This document shows positions 36,234 through 46,278 of a stretch of 64,000 nucleotides of DNA, in pieces. Position 1 is the first letter of the stretch, and the number at the start of each line of letters is the position of its first letter. The stretch spans positions 558,001 through 622,000 of the forward strand of contig NZ_CP047028.1 of the NCBI RefSeq assembly GCF_009796865.1, in the 5' to 3' direction. The position numbers were made by a program, and so were the translations under genes. The stretch comes from Formosa sp. L2A11. GTDB taxonomy: Bacteria; Bacteroidota; Bacteroidia; Flavobacteriales; Flavobacteriaceae. The notes under the pieces were generated by a model. The model was given only the letters and a program-made list of their open reading frames with translations. It had not been told where the DNA came from and made no database searches.

Positions 36234-39200
36234 TTATAGATTTACAGATAAACCGAAAATTATTTTCCCTGGTATTGGGTACACACCTCGATCTATACCT
36301 TGACCTGAATTATTCGTGCTTCCAGCTTCAGGATCTAAGCCTTTGTAATTTGTGATCGTAAAATAGTCTTCAACTGATAAGGATAAACGTAAGCGATCTA
36401 TTTTTAATTTTTCTAATATCATAGAAGGCAGTGAATATCCTAATTGAATTTGTTTAATTCTCATGTAAGATCCATCTCCAACCATTAAATCACTTCTGTA
36501 TAAAAAGTCACTACTAACATCTGCTTTAGGGTAAGAGGCATTGCTACCTACTCCAGTCCATCTATCATTATATAAAAATGAAGGTTTATTAGAATATGGT
36601 CTATCTGTTCTGTTCCATAGCATATATATTTCATTACCGTGTACACCTTGGAAATTTAAATTGAAATCCCAACTTTTATATCCCAAATTAATTTGGCCAC
36701 CGTACAAAAGATCCGGGTGAGGATCACCAATATTTGTAATATCATTAGCTGTAATGTCTCCACTACCATCTACATCTACAATAATAACTTCTCCTGTTGC
36801 ATCATCTATACCGTTGGTTTTATAACCTCTGTAATACCAAATAGGTTCGCCTTCTTCAAAACGTGTTGTATCAAAACCTCTAACATTCACACCGTCTATT
36901 GGAGAATCTACAGCTAAATCTGTAACTTCATTTTTAAGTGTCGATAAATTTAAGTTTACACCATAAGAAAAATCACCTACGCTATTATTGTAACCCAATT
37001 CGAATTCCCAACCTTTATTAGATACGGTACCTCCATTAAAACTACCAAAATTACGACCTACAGACAATGGTATTAAACCATTACCACTTACAATTAAGTC
37101 TTTTGTTTTTTTATCGTAATAATCGGTTGTAAACGTAAGTTTTCCATCAAAAGCTCTTAAATCTATACCTAAATCTAATTGTTCAGATGTTTCCCAAGTT
37201 AAGTCTGGGTTTGGAAGATCATCGGCCTCGTAACCAGATAAGAACCCACCATTACCATCTGGTATTTTAATACCTTCACTGGTGTAGAATTGTAAATCTT
37301 CATTTCCATATAAATTTTGATCGCTACCTACTTGCCCCCAACTTGCACGAAATTTCATATAATTTATTTTAGAATCTTCACTCCAAAAATTTTCATTAGA
37401 CATGACCCAACCTGCAGATATTGAAGGAAAATAAGCGCCTTTGTTTGCATCTGAAAATGCACTCGACTCATCGTAACGTAAGGTTCCTTCTAAAAGGTAT
37501 CTATCATCGTAAGAATAAGAGAATCGTCCAAATACTGATCTTTTCTTTCTTTCTACATAACTACCTCCTGTTTTATCCAAATCGTCATCTTGAGAAAAAT
37601 CGTGATATGCATAATTATCACCTTCTTTAGGCATAGGCCCAGAGAATAGATCGAAATTAGGAGATTGATATTTCTCTGCAGTTGTACCTAATAATATGGT
37701 ATAGTTGTGTTTTTTATAATCGTTGGTATATGTTGCAAAATTCTCCCATAACCAAGAACTCGTTTTAGTAATATTATCATCAATGGTTGCAAGTGTATTT
37801 TGTCTTTCTGCTGAAACGTAATATATAGGGTTCCAGTTATGCTCGATAGAATAGCTTACATCTATACCTAATCTTGAAGTTAATACTAAACCTTCAAAAG
37901 GCGTTACATTTGCGAAAAATGTACCTAATATTTTATCTGTTTTAATATTTCTATTCTGAATAGTTAACATCGCTACAGGGTTTGCAATTTCTCCTGTAAC
38001 ATACTCTGGTAAACCATAATAATCACCATTTTTATCTGATAGGATGGTATAACCGTTATCCACCAAATCGGTTACTTTAGTTGGAACGCCATTTGTATAA
38101 GTAACGGGTGTTAAAGGATCCATTAATAACGCATTGTTTAAAATACTTCTGTATTCATCATCTTCACTAATCACATCTCTACTTGTATTAGAATATGAAA
38201 GATTATTACCAACTTCTAACCAGTCGTTAATTTTATGCTTAGAGTTTAATCTGGCAGTATAACGTTTGAAATTTGCGCGATCACCTCCTACAATACCGTC
38301 TTGATTGGTATAAGAACCTGAAAGTAAATAACTAGATTTTTCTGTGCCTCCTGCAAAACTTAAGTGATGCTTTTCTACCCAAGCCGTTTCAAACACCTCA
38401 TCTAACCAATTTGTATTAACTCCATTTGATTGAATGTTTTGAACACCTGCTTCATTTAAGTACGTTCTGTATTGCGATTCATCCATTAGTTTTATTTGCG
38501 TACGCTCTGACTGAAAACCAAATTGTGAATTGTAAGATAATACTGGTTTATCGTAATTATTACCAGATTTTGTGGTTATAAGAACAACTCCGTTAGCCCC
38601 TTCTGTACCATAAATTGCTGATGATGCTGCATCTTTTAAAATTTCTATAGATTGAACATCTCCACTATCAATGTTATCAATACTACTTGTTTTCATACCA
38701 TCTACAATATAAATAGGATCTGAGTTTCCGTTCGAACCTGTACCTCTAATTCTTATTTTTGATGCAGATCCTGGAGACCCCGAATTACTTAAAACGGAGA
38801 TACCAGATACTTTTCCTTGCATAGCTTGTTCTACACGTGTGGATCCGTTGTTTTGAATATCATCTGCTTTTATACTAGAAATAGCCCCGGTTACCAAGCT
38901 TTTCTTTTGAGTACCATATCCTACAACAATAACTTCATCTAATAGACTGGTATCTTCGGCTAAAGTAATGTTAATGATGGTCTGGTTATTTACCATCACT
39001 TCTTTTGCTGCGTAACCGACATAACTGACTTTAAGTATAGCGTCGGTAGCTAATCCTTCTAAGGTAAATTTACCATCAAAATCTGTGGTTGTACCATTGT
39101 TCGTTCCCTTTACAAGAATTGATGCACCTGGCAATGGCCCATTTACATCAGATACTGTTCCTGTAATTTTTTGCGCTTGCACATAGGTGCAGAAAGAAAA

Positions 39201-39242
39201 AAAGAAAAGAAAAAAAATATTTCTTAGAATTAGAATTTTCAT
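36234..39242 (-). CDS. SusC/RagA family TonB-dependent outer membrane transporter
   Basis: A 1002-residue transporter. In order: signal peptide (to about VQAQ, residue 24); carboxypeptidase-like regulatory domain (KITGTVSDVNGPLPGASILVKG, about 25-95); TonB-box region and plug (DEVIVVGYGTQKKSLVTGAI at 102-121, and RIRGTGSNGNSDPIYIVDG); and a 22-strand barrel to a C-terminal IIFGLSVNL. It imports oligosaccharides in the size range bound by SusD, using TonB energy. A minus-strand TAGCTTTG at 39307-39314 is a probable promoter core about 65 bases before the start. The divergent AraC gene lies 173 bases away and probably acts in this gap. Confidence 0.95.
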   Translation of the reverse strand: MKILILRNIFFLFFFSFCTYVQAQKITGTVSDVNGPLPGASILVKGTNNGTTTDFDGKFTLEGLATDAILKVSYVGYAAKEVMVNNQTIINITLAEDTSLLDEVIVVGYGTQKKSLVTGAISSIKADDIQNNGSTRVEQAMQGKVSGISVLSNSGSPGSASKIRIRGTGSNGNSDPIYIVDGMKTSSIDNIDSGDVQSIEILKDAASSAIYGTEGANGVVLITTKSGNNYDKPVLSYNSQFGFQSERTQIKLMDESQYRTYLNEAGVQNIQSNGVNTNWLDEVFETAWVEKHHLSFAGGTEKSSYLLSGSYTNQDGIVGGDRANFKRYTARLNSKHKINDWLEVGNNLSYSNTSRDVISEDDEYRSILNNALLMDPLTPVTYTNGVPTKVTDLVDNGYTILSDKNGDYYGLPEYVTGEIANPVAMLTIQNRNIKTDKILGTFFANVTPFEGLVLTSRLGIDVSYSIEHNWNPIYYVSAERQNTLATIDDNITKTSSWLWENFATYTNDYKKHNYTILLGTTAEKYQSPNFDLFSGPMPKEGDNYAYHDFSQDDDLDKTGGSYVERKKRSVFGRFSYSYDDRYLLEGTLRYDESSAFSDANKGAYFPSISAGWVMSNENFWSEDSKINYMKFRASWGQVGSDQNLYGNEDLQFYTSEGIKIPDGNGGFLSGYEADDLPNPDLTWETSEQLDLGIDLRAFDGKLTFTTDYYDKKTKDLIVSGNGLIPLSVGRNFGSFNGGTVSNKGWEFELGYNNSVGDFSYGVNLNLSTLKNEVTDLAVDSPIDGVNVRGFDTTRFEEGEPIWYYRGYKTNGIDDATGEVIIVDVDGSGDITANDITNIGDPHPDLLYGGQINLGYKSWDFNLNFQGVHGNEIYMLWNRTDRPYSNKPSFLYNDRWTGVGSNASYPKADVSSDFLYRSDLMVGDGSYMRIKQIQLGYSLPSMILEKLKIDRLRLSLSVEDYFTITNYKGLDPEAGSTNNSGQGIDRGVYPIPGKIIFGLSVNL

Positions 39243-39306
39243 AAATATTTAGTTTGGTTAGTGTTAATAATTTGTTTGTTTTTTTTAAAATAGGTACGCC
39301 CTTTCA

Positions 39307-39314
39307 CAAAGCTA
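39307..39314 (-). promoter_or_regulatory. probable -7 element of the susC operon
   Basis: The minus strand reads TAGCTTTG, a perfect TAnnTTTG match, 65 bases before the susC ATG. No good -33 TTG is at the usual distance, which fits a promoter needing an activator such as the adjacent AraC protein. Confidence 0.45.
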
Positions 39315-39415
39315 CATTACTTGTTAAATAGTTGTTAATATTAAATTATCATTTATTAGTATATTTATGACATCTATTACTATATTCATAGTATTTAAAT
39401 TAAAAATAATTCAAC

Positions 39416-40288
39416 ATGATAAAAAATGCTCATAGAGAAATTACACGATTAATACCTGAGGATAGTTTTTTGGTTGAAGAAAGAATAAAAGATGATTTTG
39501 ATTTCCCTATACATTTTCATCCAGAATACGAATTAAATTTTATCTATAGAGGGAAAGGCGTTCGAAGAATTATTGGAGATAGCGTAGAAAATATTGACGA
39601 TTTAGAATTAGTACTTGTAGGTCCTAATATCGTACACGGTTGGGAACTGCATGACTGTAAATGCAAAGAAATTTACGAAATCACCATGCACATTCATGAC
39701 GATTTATTAAATGAAAAAACACTATCACGTAAAATCTTTAACCCCATAAAAGACATGTTTAATCGGTCTAAACATGGCATTTTATTTTCTAGAGAAACCA
39801 CGGTTAATATTATGCCTAGATTAATGACGCTTCCTAAAATTATTGGTATAAAATATTACTTAGAGTTTATTTCTATATTAGATGAATTGGCTAAATCTCA
39901 AGGACAAAGATTACTTTCTAATTATTGTACAGAACATATTGATTTTCATAACAGCGATAAAATTAAAAAGGTTTACGAATACATTCAACAAAATTTTAGC
40001 AGAACCATTACGTTAGCAGAAATCTCTGAATTGGTAAGCATGAGTCCTGTTTCATTCAACAGGTTTATAAAAAAGAGAACAGGAAAAACCTTTATTTCTT
40101 ATATAAATGACACGCGAATTAGTTTTGCTAGTAGATGGCTTTTAGAAACAGACCAAAGTATTGGAGAAATTAGCTATAAATGTGGCTTTAATAATATTGC
40201 TAATTTTAATAGACAGTTCAAAAAAGCAAAAAAATGTACGCCCAAAGAATTTCGAAATGAATTTATAGGAACAAAAAGACTGCTATAA
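39416..40288 (+). CDS. AraC family regulator of the glucan utilisation locus
   Basis: A 290-residue protein. The N-terminal cupin domain has FPIHFHPEYELNFIYRGKGVRRIIG (about residues 29-53), a sugar-sensing type. The C-terminal AraC HTH pair (about 185-285) has ITLAEISELVSMSPVSFNRFIKKRTG and IGEISYKCGFNNIANFNRQFKKAKKCTPKEFR. It is transcribed away from susC and toward the GH94 gene, with a shared terminator, and sits between the two halves of the locus. This makes it the likely local activator of both blocks. Effector unknown, presumably cellobiose or a related sugar. Confidence 0.93.
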   Translation: MIKNAHREITRLIPEDSFLVEERIKDDFDFPIHFHPEYELNFIYRGKGVRRIIGDSVENIDDLELVLVGPNIVHGWELHDCKCKEIYEITMHIHDDLLNEKTLSRKIFNPIKDMFNRSKHGILFSRETTVNIMPRLMTLPKIIGIKYYLEFISILDELAKSQGQRLLSNYCTEHIDFHNSDKIKKVYEYIQQNFSRTITLAEISELVSMSPVSFNRFIKKRTGKTFISYINDTRISFASRWLLETDQSIGEISYKCGFNNIANFNRQFKKAKKCTPKEFRNEFIGTKRLL

Positions 40289-40320
40289 AAAAAGCTTCAA
40301 TACATAGTATTGAAGCTTTT
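40287..40320. terminator. bidirectional terminator between araC-type gene and GH94 gene
   Basis: A perfect 14-bp stem (AAAAGCTTCAATAC and complement) with loop ATA begins at the AraC stop codon. The T-tract is best on the minus strand, serving the GH94 transcript. Confidence 0.8.
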
Positions 40321-40341
40321 AAATAACATAAACAAATAATT

Positions 40342-42777
40342 TTAGCCCATAACTACTGTTACAAAATGGGTTTTACCTTTTTCTAGAATTGGGACAATAG
40401 GTGTATGTATAACATTACCATTTACTAAAATTTGTTTGATGCCTTTACTTACATGATTTGGATTTTTTACTTCTATATTATAAGTAGCACCTCTAAATGC
40501 TCTTTCCATTTTAAAACCATTCCATTTTTTTGGAATACACGGGTTTATTGAAAGGCCATTATAGTCTGGTTTTACCCCCAAAATATATTGCGTAATGGCA
40601 TAAAAATTCCATGATGCTGTACCCGATAACCACGAGTTTTTAGCTTCACCTGGTTTAAAAGCTTCCTTACCAGCAATCATTTGGCAATACACATAAGGTT
40701 CTACTTTATGTAATTCAGAAATATCTTCTAAATAACTAGGTGCAATTTTAGAATAATAATCATACGCTTCATCACCACGACCAATCATGGTTTCACCAAT
40801 CATAATCCACGGGTTATTATGGCAAAACACCCCTCCGTTTTCTTTATATCCTTTTGGGTAAGTCGATATTTCTCCATATTCAATATAATATTTTGAAAAT
40901 GCAGGACTGTTTAAAACAATTCCATAATCTGAATCTAAATGTTCTTTTACTGCATTTAAAGATTTTTCAACCATGCCATCTTCCTTGCCAATTTCGGCCA
41001 TAGTACACCAACCCTGAGATTCTATAAAAATCTTACCTTCCTCACTCTCATTTGTACCTACTTTATTTCCATAGTAATCATAGGCACGTAAATACCAATC
41101 GCCATCCCAACCGTCTTTTTTTACAGCTTCAATCATATTGTCTATATGAATTTGTGCCTCATTAGCTTCTGTAGTTTTACCTATTTGATGACATAATTTT
41201 ACATATTCTTTTCCATAGACTACAAAAAGTCCTGCAATCATTAAGCTTTCTGCTTTTCCATCTTTTTTGTTTCCTGTGGTTTGAAAAGATTCATTAGGAT
41301 CTTTAGAAAAACAGTTTAAATTCAAACAATCATTCCAATCGGCTCTTCCTATTAACGGTAAGTTATGTGGTCCTAAATTATGAACAACATGATAAAAAGA
41401 GGCTTTTAAATGATCGAAATGTGGTTTTGCTCTTGTAACATCATTATCAAAAGGTACAAGCTCATCTAACAAAGAAAAATCACCTGTTTCTTTAATATAC
41501 TCTGTTGTTGAAAGTATTAACCATAGCGGATCATCATTAAAATTACCTCCTAAAATAGCATTTCCTTTTTTCGTTAAGGGCTGATATTGGTGATAACAAG
41601 AACCATCTTCAAATTGTGTTGAAGCAATATCAACTATACGTTCACGGGCTCGTTCAGGAATTTGATGTACAAAACCAATTAAATCTTGATTGGAGTCTCT
41701 AAAGCCCATACCACGACCAATTCCAGATTCAAAAAATGAAGCCGAACGCGACATATTAAACGTCACCATACATTGGTATTGATTCCAAATATTCACCATT
41801 CTATCTAGCTTTTCTTCTCCAGATTGAATATTAATTTTCCCTAATAAATTATCCCAATACGCACTTAATTCATTAAATGCATCAGTGACTTTATCAACCG
41901 TATCAAATTTTGCAATCATATCCTTTGCAGGCTTCTTATTGATTACAGATTTGCTTTCCCACTTGTTATCTTCTTCTACTTCAACATAACCAAGCATAAA
42001 TATATAATCCTTCTCTTCGTTGGGCTGAAGTTCTACTTCTATATAATGCGAGGCTACTGGAGACCAACCGTGCGCTTCCGTATTTTTCGATTGTCCTTCT
42101 GCAACCACATCTGGAGCATCAAAACCGTTGTATAGTCCTAGAAATGATTCCCTATCGGTATCAAAACCATTAATTTTTGAATTCACCGAATAAAAAGCAT
42201 AGTGGTTTCGTCTTTCTTTAAATTCGGTTTTATGGTAAATTACGGCATCTTCAATTTCTACTTCTCCTGTATTAAAGTTACGCTGAAAGTTGGTCATATC
42301 ATCTTCGGCATTCCATAAACACCATTCAATAAAAGAGAATAACTTTAGTGTTTTAACTTTTGAAGAGGTATTCTTGATACTTACTTTTTGAATTTCTCCC
42401 CAAAAACCAAGTGGTATAAATTGAAGGACTTCTGCTTGAACCCCATTTTTAGAACTTTTAAATTTGGTGTAGCTCATACCATGACGACACTCATAACGAT
42501 CTAACTCGGTTTTTACAGGTTTCCATCCTGGGCACCACGTTGTATCTTCGTCTTTAATATAAAAATATTTACCACCATCATCAATAGGGACATTATTATA
42601 TCTATAACGTGTTAATCGTCTAAATTTGGCATCTTTATAAAAAGTATAGCCACCAGCAGTATTTGATGTTAAAGAGAAGAAATCTTCATTTCCAAGGTAA
42701 TTAATCCAAGGGTAAGGTGTTTTTGGATTTGTAATTACATATTCTCTGTTTTCATCATCAAAATGTCCGTATTTCAT
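40342..42777 (-). CDS. GH94 cellobiose phosphorylase
   Basis: An 811-residue cytosolic enzyme with no signal peptide. It splits cellobiose with phosphate into glucose 1-phosphate and glucose. The N-terminus [20 protein letters not shown] and segments such as [22 protein letters not shown] are, from memory, nearly identical in pattern to the Cellvibrio gilvus and Clostridium thermocellum enzymes, and the length agrees. The general acid Asp is in [12 protein letters not shown] (about residue 483). Domains: N-terminal beta-sandwich, linker helices, (alpha/alpha)6 barrel, C-terminal sheet. It follows the GPH symporter gene by 25 bases. A cellodextrin or laminaribiose preference cannot be excluded. 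Confidence 0.93.
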   Translation of the reverse strand: MKYGHFDDENREYVITNPKTPYPWINYLGNEDFFSLTSNTAGGYTFYKDAKFRRLTRYRYNNVPIDDGGKYFYIKDEDTTWCPGWKPVKTELDRYECRHGMSYTKFKSSKNGVQAEVLQFIPLGFWGEIQKVSIKNTSSKVKTLKLFSFIEWCLWNAEDDMTNFQRNFNTGEVEIEDAVIYHKTEFKERRNHYAFYSVNSKINGFDTDRESFLGLYNGFDAPDVVAEGQSKNTEAHGWSPVASHYIEVELQPNEEKDYIFMLGYVEVEEDNKWESKSVINKKPAKDMIAKFDTVDKVTDAFNELSAYWDNLLGKINIQSGEEKLDRMVNIWNQYQCMVTFNMSRSASFFESGIGRGMGFRDSNQDLIGFVHQIPERARERIVDIASTQFEDGSCYHQYQPLTKKGNAILGGNFNDDPLWLILSTTEYIKETGDFSLLDELVPFDNDVTRAKPHFDHLKASFYHVVHNLGPHNLPLIGRADWNDCLNLNCFSKDPNESFQTTGNKKDGKAESLMIAGLFVVYGKEYVKLCHQIGKTTEANEAQIHIDNMIEAVKKDGWDGDWYLRAYDYYGNKVGTNESEEGKIFIESQGWCTMAEIGKEDGMVEKSLNAVKEHLDSDYGIVLNSPAFSKYYIEYGEISTYPKGYKENGGVFCHNNPWIMIGETMIGRGDEAYDYYSKIAPSYLEDISELHKVEPYVYCQMIAGKEAFKPGEAKNSWLSGTASWNFYAITQYILGVKPDYNGLSINPCIPKKWNGFKMERAFRGATYNIEVKNPNHVSKGIKQILVNGNVIHTPIVPILEKGKTHFVTVVMG

Positions 42778-42802
42778 ATAGTGAAAATTTTATTTATAAT
42801 AT

Positions 42803-44410
42803 TTACTCCTTTAGTCTTCTAGACTGTAATTCTAGAGTGATCTCGTCAATTTTATTTTGAGTTAATGGATAGAATAACATCAAGCCAGCAGCAGTTAAAG
42901 CGATAATTAATGGAATCCAACTCATTAACATAATGATACCTGGTATTGCGCCTTGAATAGACACAGCATCTTGCCCATTGTAATTAAAAGCACCTAAAAC
43001 AAAACCTATAATGGCTCCCGCAATACCACCACCAAATTTGGTAGCAAATGATCCCGCCGAATATATAAGTCCCGTTGCGCGTCTCGTATTTTTAAACTCG
43101 GAGTAATCTGCAACATCTGCCAGCATTACAAAGAATAGTGTTGCAAAAATGGCTGATGCTAATTCTGAGAGCATCCCTAAAAAGAAAATAATTTCTATAT
43201 CTCCTGGTCCGCAAAAGAACAGCAAAGCATTAAGTCCTCCAGAACATAGTAAGGCGGTTATAAACACGCTCTTTTTTCCGAATCGTTTTCCCAAAGGCGC
43301 GGTAATCATAGCACCTGCAATAGATGCAAACATGAGTCCTATTAAAAATGAAGCTGCTAGTATTTGATTATTCAAATAATGTGAAAAATAGATAATCACA
43401 ATACCTTGCTTAATGGAATTATAAATATTGAACAGCAATCCAACTCCTAACAAAATTAACCATGGTTTATTTTTAAGTAAGTTTTTGAAGTCTTGTTTTA
43501 AGTTATTCTCTTGGGCCTTGGGAGGATGTACCCGTTCTTTAGTCGTGTAGAAGGTGATAAACATAAACAAGGTCAGGAATACAGACATAAAGTATATAGA
43601 ATTACTATACCCCCGTTTTTGGTCTATAATTGAAAAAGATTCAGCTGTTAAATCGTTTTCTCCAGTAACAAGGAATTCATAATTCTTATTCGCTTGTACC
43701 GAGAAACTTTTTTTAACGGATACTGTAGAATCTTGAATTTTAGAAGGACCATCTGCCCAAGAAAACTTCGCAATACCATGTTCTGTTTTAATATTTACGT
43801 TCTCTACATTTCGAGGAACAGAAACCGAAACACGGTAGGCCTTATCTTCTAATTTTTCGAGTGTAATATCTGGATTTACATTCCCAAAATACATCACTAA
43901 AAACAATAACGCACCTTGTACAAACATACCTCCAGCAAAAGCACCTACCATTCTATAAGATCCTAACGAGGTGCGCTCCTTATCATCGCCAGTCATAACC
44001 GCCATAAGCGCGCCATAAGGAATATTATTGGCTGTGTAAATTAAAGTGAAAAGAATATAAGTAATATATGCATATGCTATTTTGCCAGAATCACTTAAAT
44101 CGGGAGTTGTAAATAATAGCGATAAAATGACACCCAGTGGAATGGCTGTCCATAAAATCCAAGAACGAAATTTACCATATTTAGATGTTGTTCTATCCCC
44201 TATAATTCCCATTAAGACATCGCTAATCCCATCGCTAAAACGTGCTACCAGAAACAAGACACCTACTGTTACTGGACTTAAGCCAAACACATCTGTATAA
44301 AATATGAATAAAAAAGTAGCAACACCTCTCCAAGCAATATTTGCAGCCCCATCACCTAAGGCATAACCTATTTTCTCTGAAATTGATATTTTGGAATTTT
44401 TAAACAACAT
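42803..44410 (-). CDS. GPH-type sugar:cation symporter with a periplasmic insertion
   Basis: A 535-residue inner-membrane transporter of the glycoside-pentoside-hexuronide group (MelB-like). The start SEKIGYALGDGAANIAWRG and VARFSDGISDVLMGIIGDRTTSKYGKFRSWI (about 55-85) are the conserved N-terminal signatures. It is longer than the usual ~450-480 residues. Residues about 177-268 form a soluble strand-rich insert between TM5 and TM6, which topology places in the periplasm. By context it imports cellobiose for the adjacent GH94. A minus-strand TAATTTTG at 44427-44434 may be its promoter core, only 17 bases before the ATG. Confidence 0.9.
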   Translation of the reverse strand: MLFKNSKISISEKIGYALGDGAANIAWRGVATFLFIFYTDVFGLSPVTVGVLFLVARFSDGISDVLMGIIGDRTTSKYGKFRSWILWTAIPLGVILSLLFTTPDLSDSGKIAYAYITYILFTLIYTANNIPYGALMAVMTGDDKERTSLGSYRMVGAFAGGMFVQGALLFLVMYFGNVNPDITLEKLEDKAYRVSVSVPRNVENVNIKTEHGIAKFSWADGPSKIQDSTVSVKKSFSVQANKNYEFLVTGENDLTAESFSIIDQKRGYSNSIYFMSVFLTLFMFITFYTTKERVHPPKAQENNLKQDFKNLLKNKPWLILLGVGLLFNIYNSIKQGIVIIYFSHYLNNQILAASFLIGLMFASIAGAMITAPLGKRFGKKSVFITALLCSGGLNALLFFCGPGDIEIIFFLGMLSELASAIFATLFFVMLADVADYSEFKNTRRATGLIYSAGSFATKFGGGIAGAIIGFVLGAFNYNGQDAVSIQGAIPGIIMLMSWIPLIIALTAAGLMLFYPLTQNKIDEITLELQSRRLKE

Positions 44411-44758
44411 GTGATTTTTGTTTTTTCAAAATTAGAAAGTACTTTAAGAATTAATTGAACTTTTATTGTCATTTATACATTCAATTATTTCAACTATACA
44501 CATTTAGTTGAAATAAAAACTAAAAAGATTAAAACATTTTATTAAAGTGTAGAATTATCCCATTCGTAAATTGATAATCTGCTAAATAATTCATCAATAG
44601 ATTTAATCGAATTAATGAAATAAAAATAGGTGTTAGCGAACTTACAGATAGACAACAGACATTGTTTTACCACAAAAAAAATAGTCGAGCTTTCGCTCGA
44701 CTATCATTTAACACTCTAAAAAAACCTTCAACCTTAGTCAGGTTTAGATTTATCTTTT
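44411..44758. other. 348-base intergenic region between the GPH symporter and HAD genes
   Basis: It contains a likely GPH promoter core (TAATTTTG, minus strand, 44427-44434) and a strong terminator for the upstream HAD gene (44673-44704). The middle is AT-rich without recognisable features. Confidence 0.6.
44673..44704 (-). terminator. intrinsic terminator downstream of the HAD lipoprotein gene
   Basis: A perfect 10-bp stem (ATAGTCGAGC and complement) with a 4-base loop. On the minus strand it runs into eight T. Confidence 0.85.
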
Positions 44759-45772
44759 CTATTCTTTTTCGAAAGGATAAATAATTTTCCAATCGTCTTT
44801 CATACTTGCAATAGTCCATCCTTTTTCTCCTGCTTCATCTAAAGCTTTATCAAATTTACCTACATGAGAAGCTCTATCGTAAGCCCATTCTCTAATAGAA
44901 TCTGTATGGTGAACGTATAATTTAAATGTTTTGAATTTATTAGCATCTGTCCAGCGTAACATTTGTAAATCTCCGTCTGAGTTACCTGCTGCGAATACTG
45001 GTTTTCTACCAATATATCTATTTATTCCTACAGGTTTTCCTTCTTTATCATCATTCAAGTCAAGCTTAGCTAATCTTTTAATAAAAGGTTTACCATCATT
45101 ATACTCGTATTCTGTTTGAATGCTACTACCTACAACTTGATCTTTAGGAATGTTATATACTTCTTCTGTCCAAGGACGCATAAATTCTATACCACCACCA
45201 GAAACGATAAACGTTTTAAAGTTATTAGCTCTTAAATAGTCTAACAATTCTAACATTGGTTGAAACACCAATTCTTTAAATTTCTTCTTTTTTATTGGGT
45301 GTTCTGCTGTAGCAATCCAATCAGACACTAAAGCTTCAAACTCGTCTGTAGTTGTTCCTGCATGTGTAGCCATAACAAGAGTGATTAATCCTTTTTCTCC
45401 TTGAGCCATTAAAGCTTCCATGTCGTTTTCTAAAACAGCCTTAAATGGTTGTTTATTTTTCCACTCTGGATGATCTGCTGCCATTGCTTTTACACGAGAA
45501 ACTGCAAAAAAGAATTGAAAGTACACTGGTTGTTCTGACCATAATGTTCCATCATTATCGAAAGTAGCAATACGATCTAGTACAGGAATAAAGCTTGTAT
45601 TTGTACTATCCGTAACATCTTCAATATAGGACATAATTGATTTTTTCACATCACCATCTGTCCATGAAAGTAAAGGATCTTCTATAACTTCAGCAACCTC
45701 CTTAGTATCGTTTATTACAGTATCAGGCCTACTTGCTTCCTGCTTACAAGACGTAACAGTTACAAGAAACAC
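44759..45772 (-). CDS. HAD-superfamily phosphatase, lipoprotein with a disrupted leader
   Basis: The 337-codon frame begins at a GTG (45772). HAD motifs are intact: ATFDNDGTLW (motif I, nucleophile Asp about residue 70), FIVSGGG (motif II) and AAGNSDGDLQM (motif IV). A Cys in VTVTSCKQ near the N-terminus is a perfect lipobox, but only 8 residues precede it. In the other frame an ATG at 45818 encodes MLNKIKLVTRYILLC, exactly the missing n- and h-region. Removing one base at about 45773 fuses the two into a normal lipoprotein signal. Either the gene is mutated or the sequence has an error; otherwise the product stays cytosolic. Likely periplasmic phosphatase; substrate unknown. Confidence 0.8.
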   Translation of the reverse strand: MFLVTVTSCKQEASRPDTVINDTKEVAEVIEDPLLSWTDGDVKKSIMSYIEDVTDSTNTSFIPVLDRIATFDNDGTLWSEQPVYFQFFFAVSRVKAMAADHPEWKNKQPFKAVLENDMEALMAQGEKGLITLVMATHAGTTTDEFEALVSDWIATAEHPIKKKKFKELVFQPMLELLDYLRANNFKTFIVSGGGIEFMRPWTEEVYNIPKDQVVGSSIQTEYEYNDGKPFIKRLAKLDLNDDKEGKPVGINRYIGRKPVFAAGNSDGDLQMLRWTDANKFKTFKLYVHHTDSIREWAYDRASHVGKFDKALDEAGEKGWTIASMKDDWKIIYPFEKE

Positions 45773-45870
45773 TACACAATAAAATGTAACGTGTTACTAA
45801 TTTGATTTTGTTCAACATTTAAAATTGGTTTATAGTTTATTGATTAAAATTAAAGGTAAATTATAAGCAT

Positions 45871-45902
45871 AAAAAAAGGCTTCACATTTCTGTGAAGCCT
45901 TT
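45871..45902 (-). terminator. terminator downstream of tRNA-fMet
   Basis: On the minus strand, a perfect 12-bp stem (AAAGGCTTCACA and complement) with a 4-base loop, followed by T7. It lies about 10 bases after the tRNA 3' end. Confidence 0.85.
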
Positions 45903-45912
45903 GTAAACTTAG

Positions 45913-45985
<73 letters not shown>

Positions 45986-46057
45986 ATATAATTCTGAAAC
46001 AAAAAACTTAGCTTTTAACTCTCAGTTCATAACTACTGACCTTGTTGTTTCGGACTG

Positions 46058-46087
46058 CAAATATACGACCCTTTTTCGATATAACAA
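46058..46087 (-). promoter_or_regulatory. promoter of tRNA-fMet
   Basis: The minus strand has TTG (46085-46087), 19 bases, then TATATTTG (46058-46065), a full -33/-7 Bacteroidota promoter, about 73 bases upstream of the tRNA 5' end. Confidence 0.65.
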
Positions 46088-46212
46088 GTGTTTTTAAAAT
46101 AAATTTTCAAAATATTTTACAAACAACTAAAATCATGCAAGTTACAAGATGAAAAAAAATGTTTTTTTATATACTAACTTATAAAACACTAAAAAGAACC
46201 CGGTTTAAATAC

Positions 46213-46254
46213 CACGAAAGCTTAGAACATAACATGCTGTTCTAAGCTTTCGTG
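46213..46254. other. perfect 17-bp inverted repeat after the LRR gene
   Basis: CACGAAAGCTTAGAACA (46213-46229) pairs perfectly with 46238-46254 across an 8-base loop. It lies 25 bases past the LRR stop codon. No T-run follows on either strand, so it may be an unconventional terminator or an RNA 3'-end stabiliser. Confidence 0.6.
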
Positions 46255-46278
46255 ATGGTAAATAAATAAATTATTTAA

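Larger units (their letters stand above)
32398..44410. other. polysaccharide utilisation locus for beta-glucan/cello-oligosaccharides
   Basis: Two minus-strand blocks flank a plus-strand AraC gene: susC-susD-GH3 (39242 down to 32398) and GPH symporter-GH94 (44410 down to 40342). GH94 of cellobiose phosphorylase type and a beta-glucosidase-like GH3 point to a beta-1,4 (or mixed-linkage) gluco-oligosaccharide. No endoglucanase is seen, so the locus seems adapted to imported oligomers. Regulation by AraC, with no hybrid two-component sensor or ECF sigma/anti-sigma pair, is a further trait. Confidence 0.75.
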
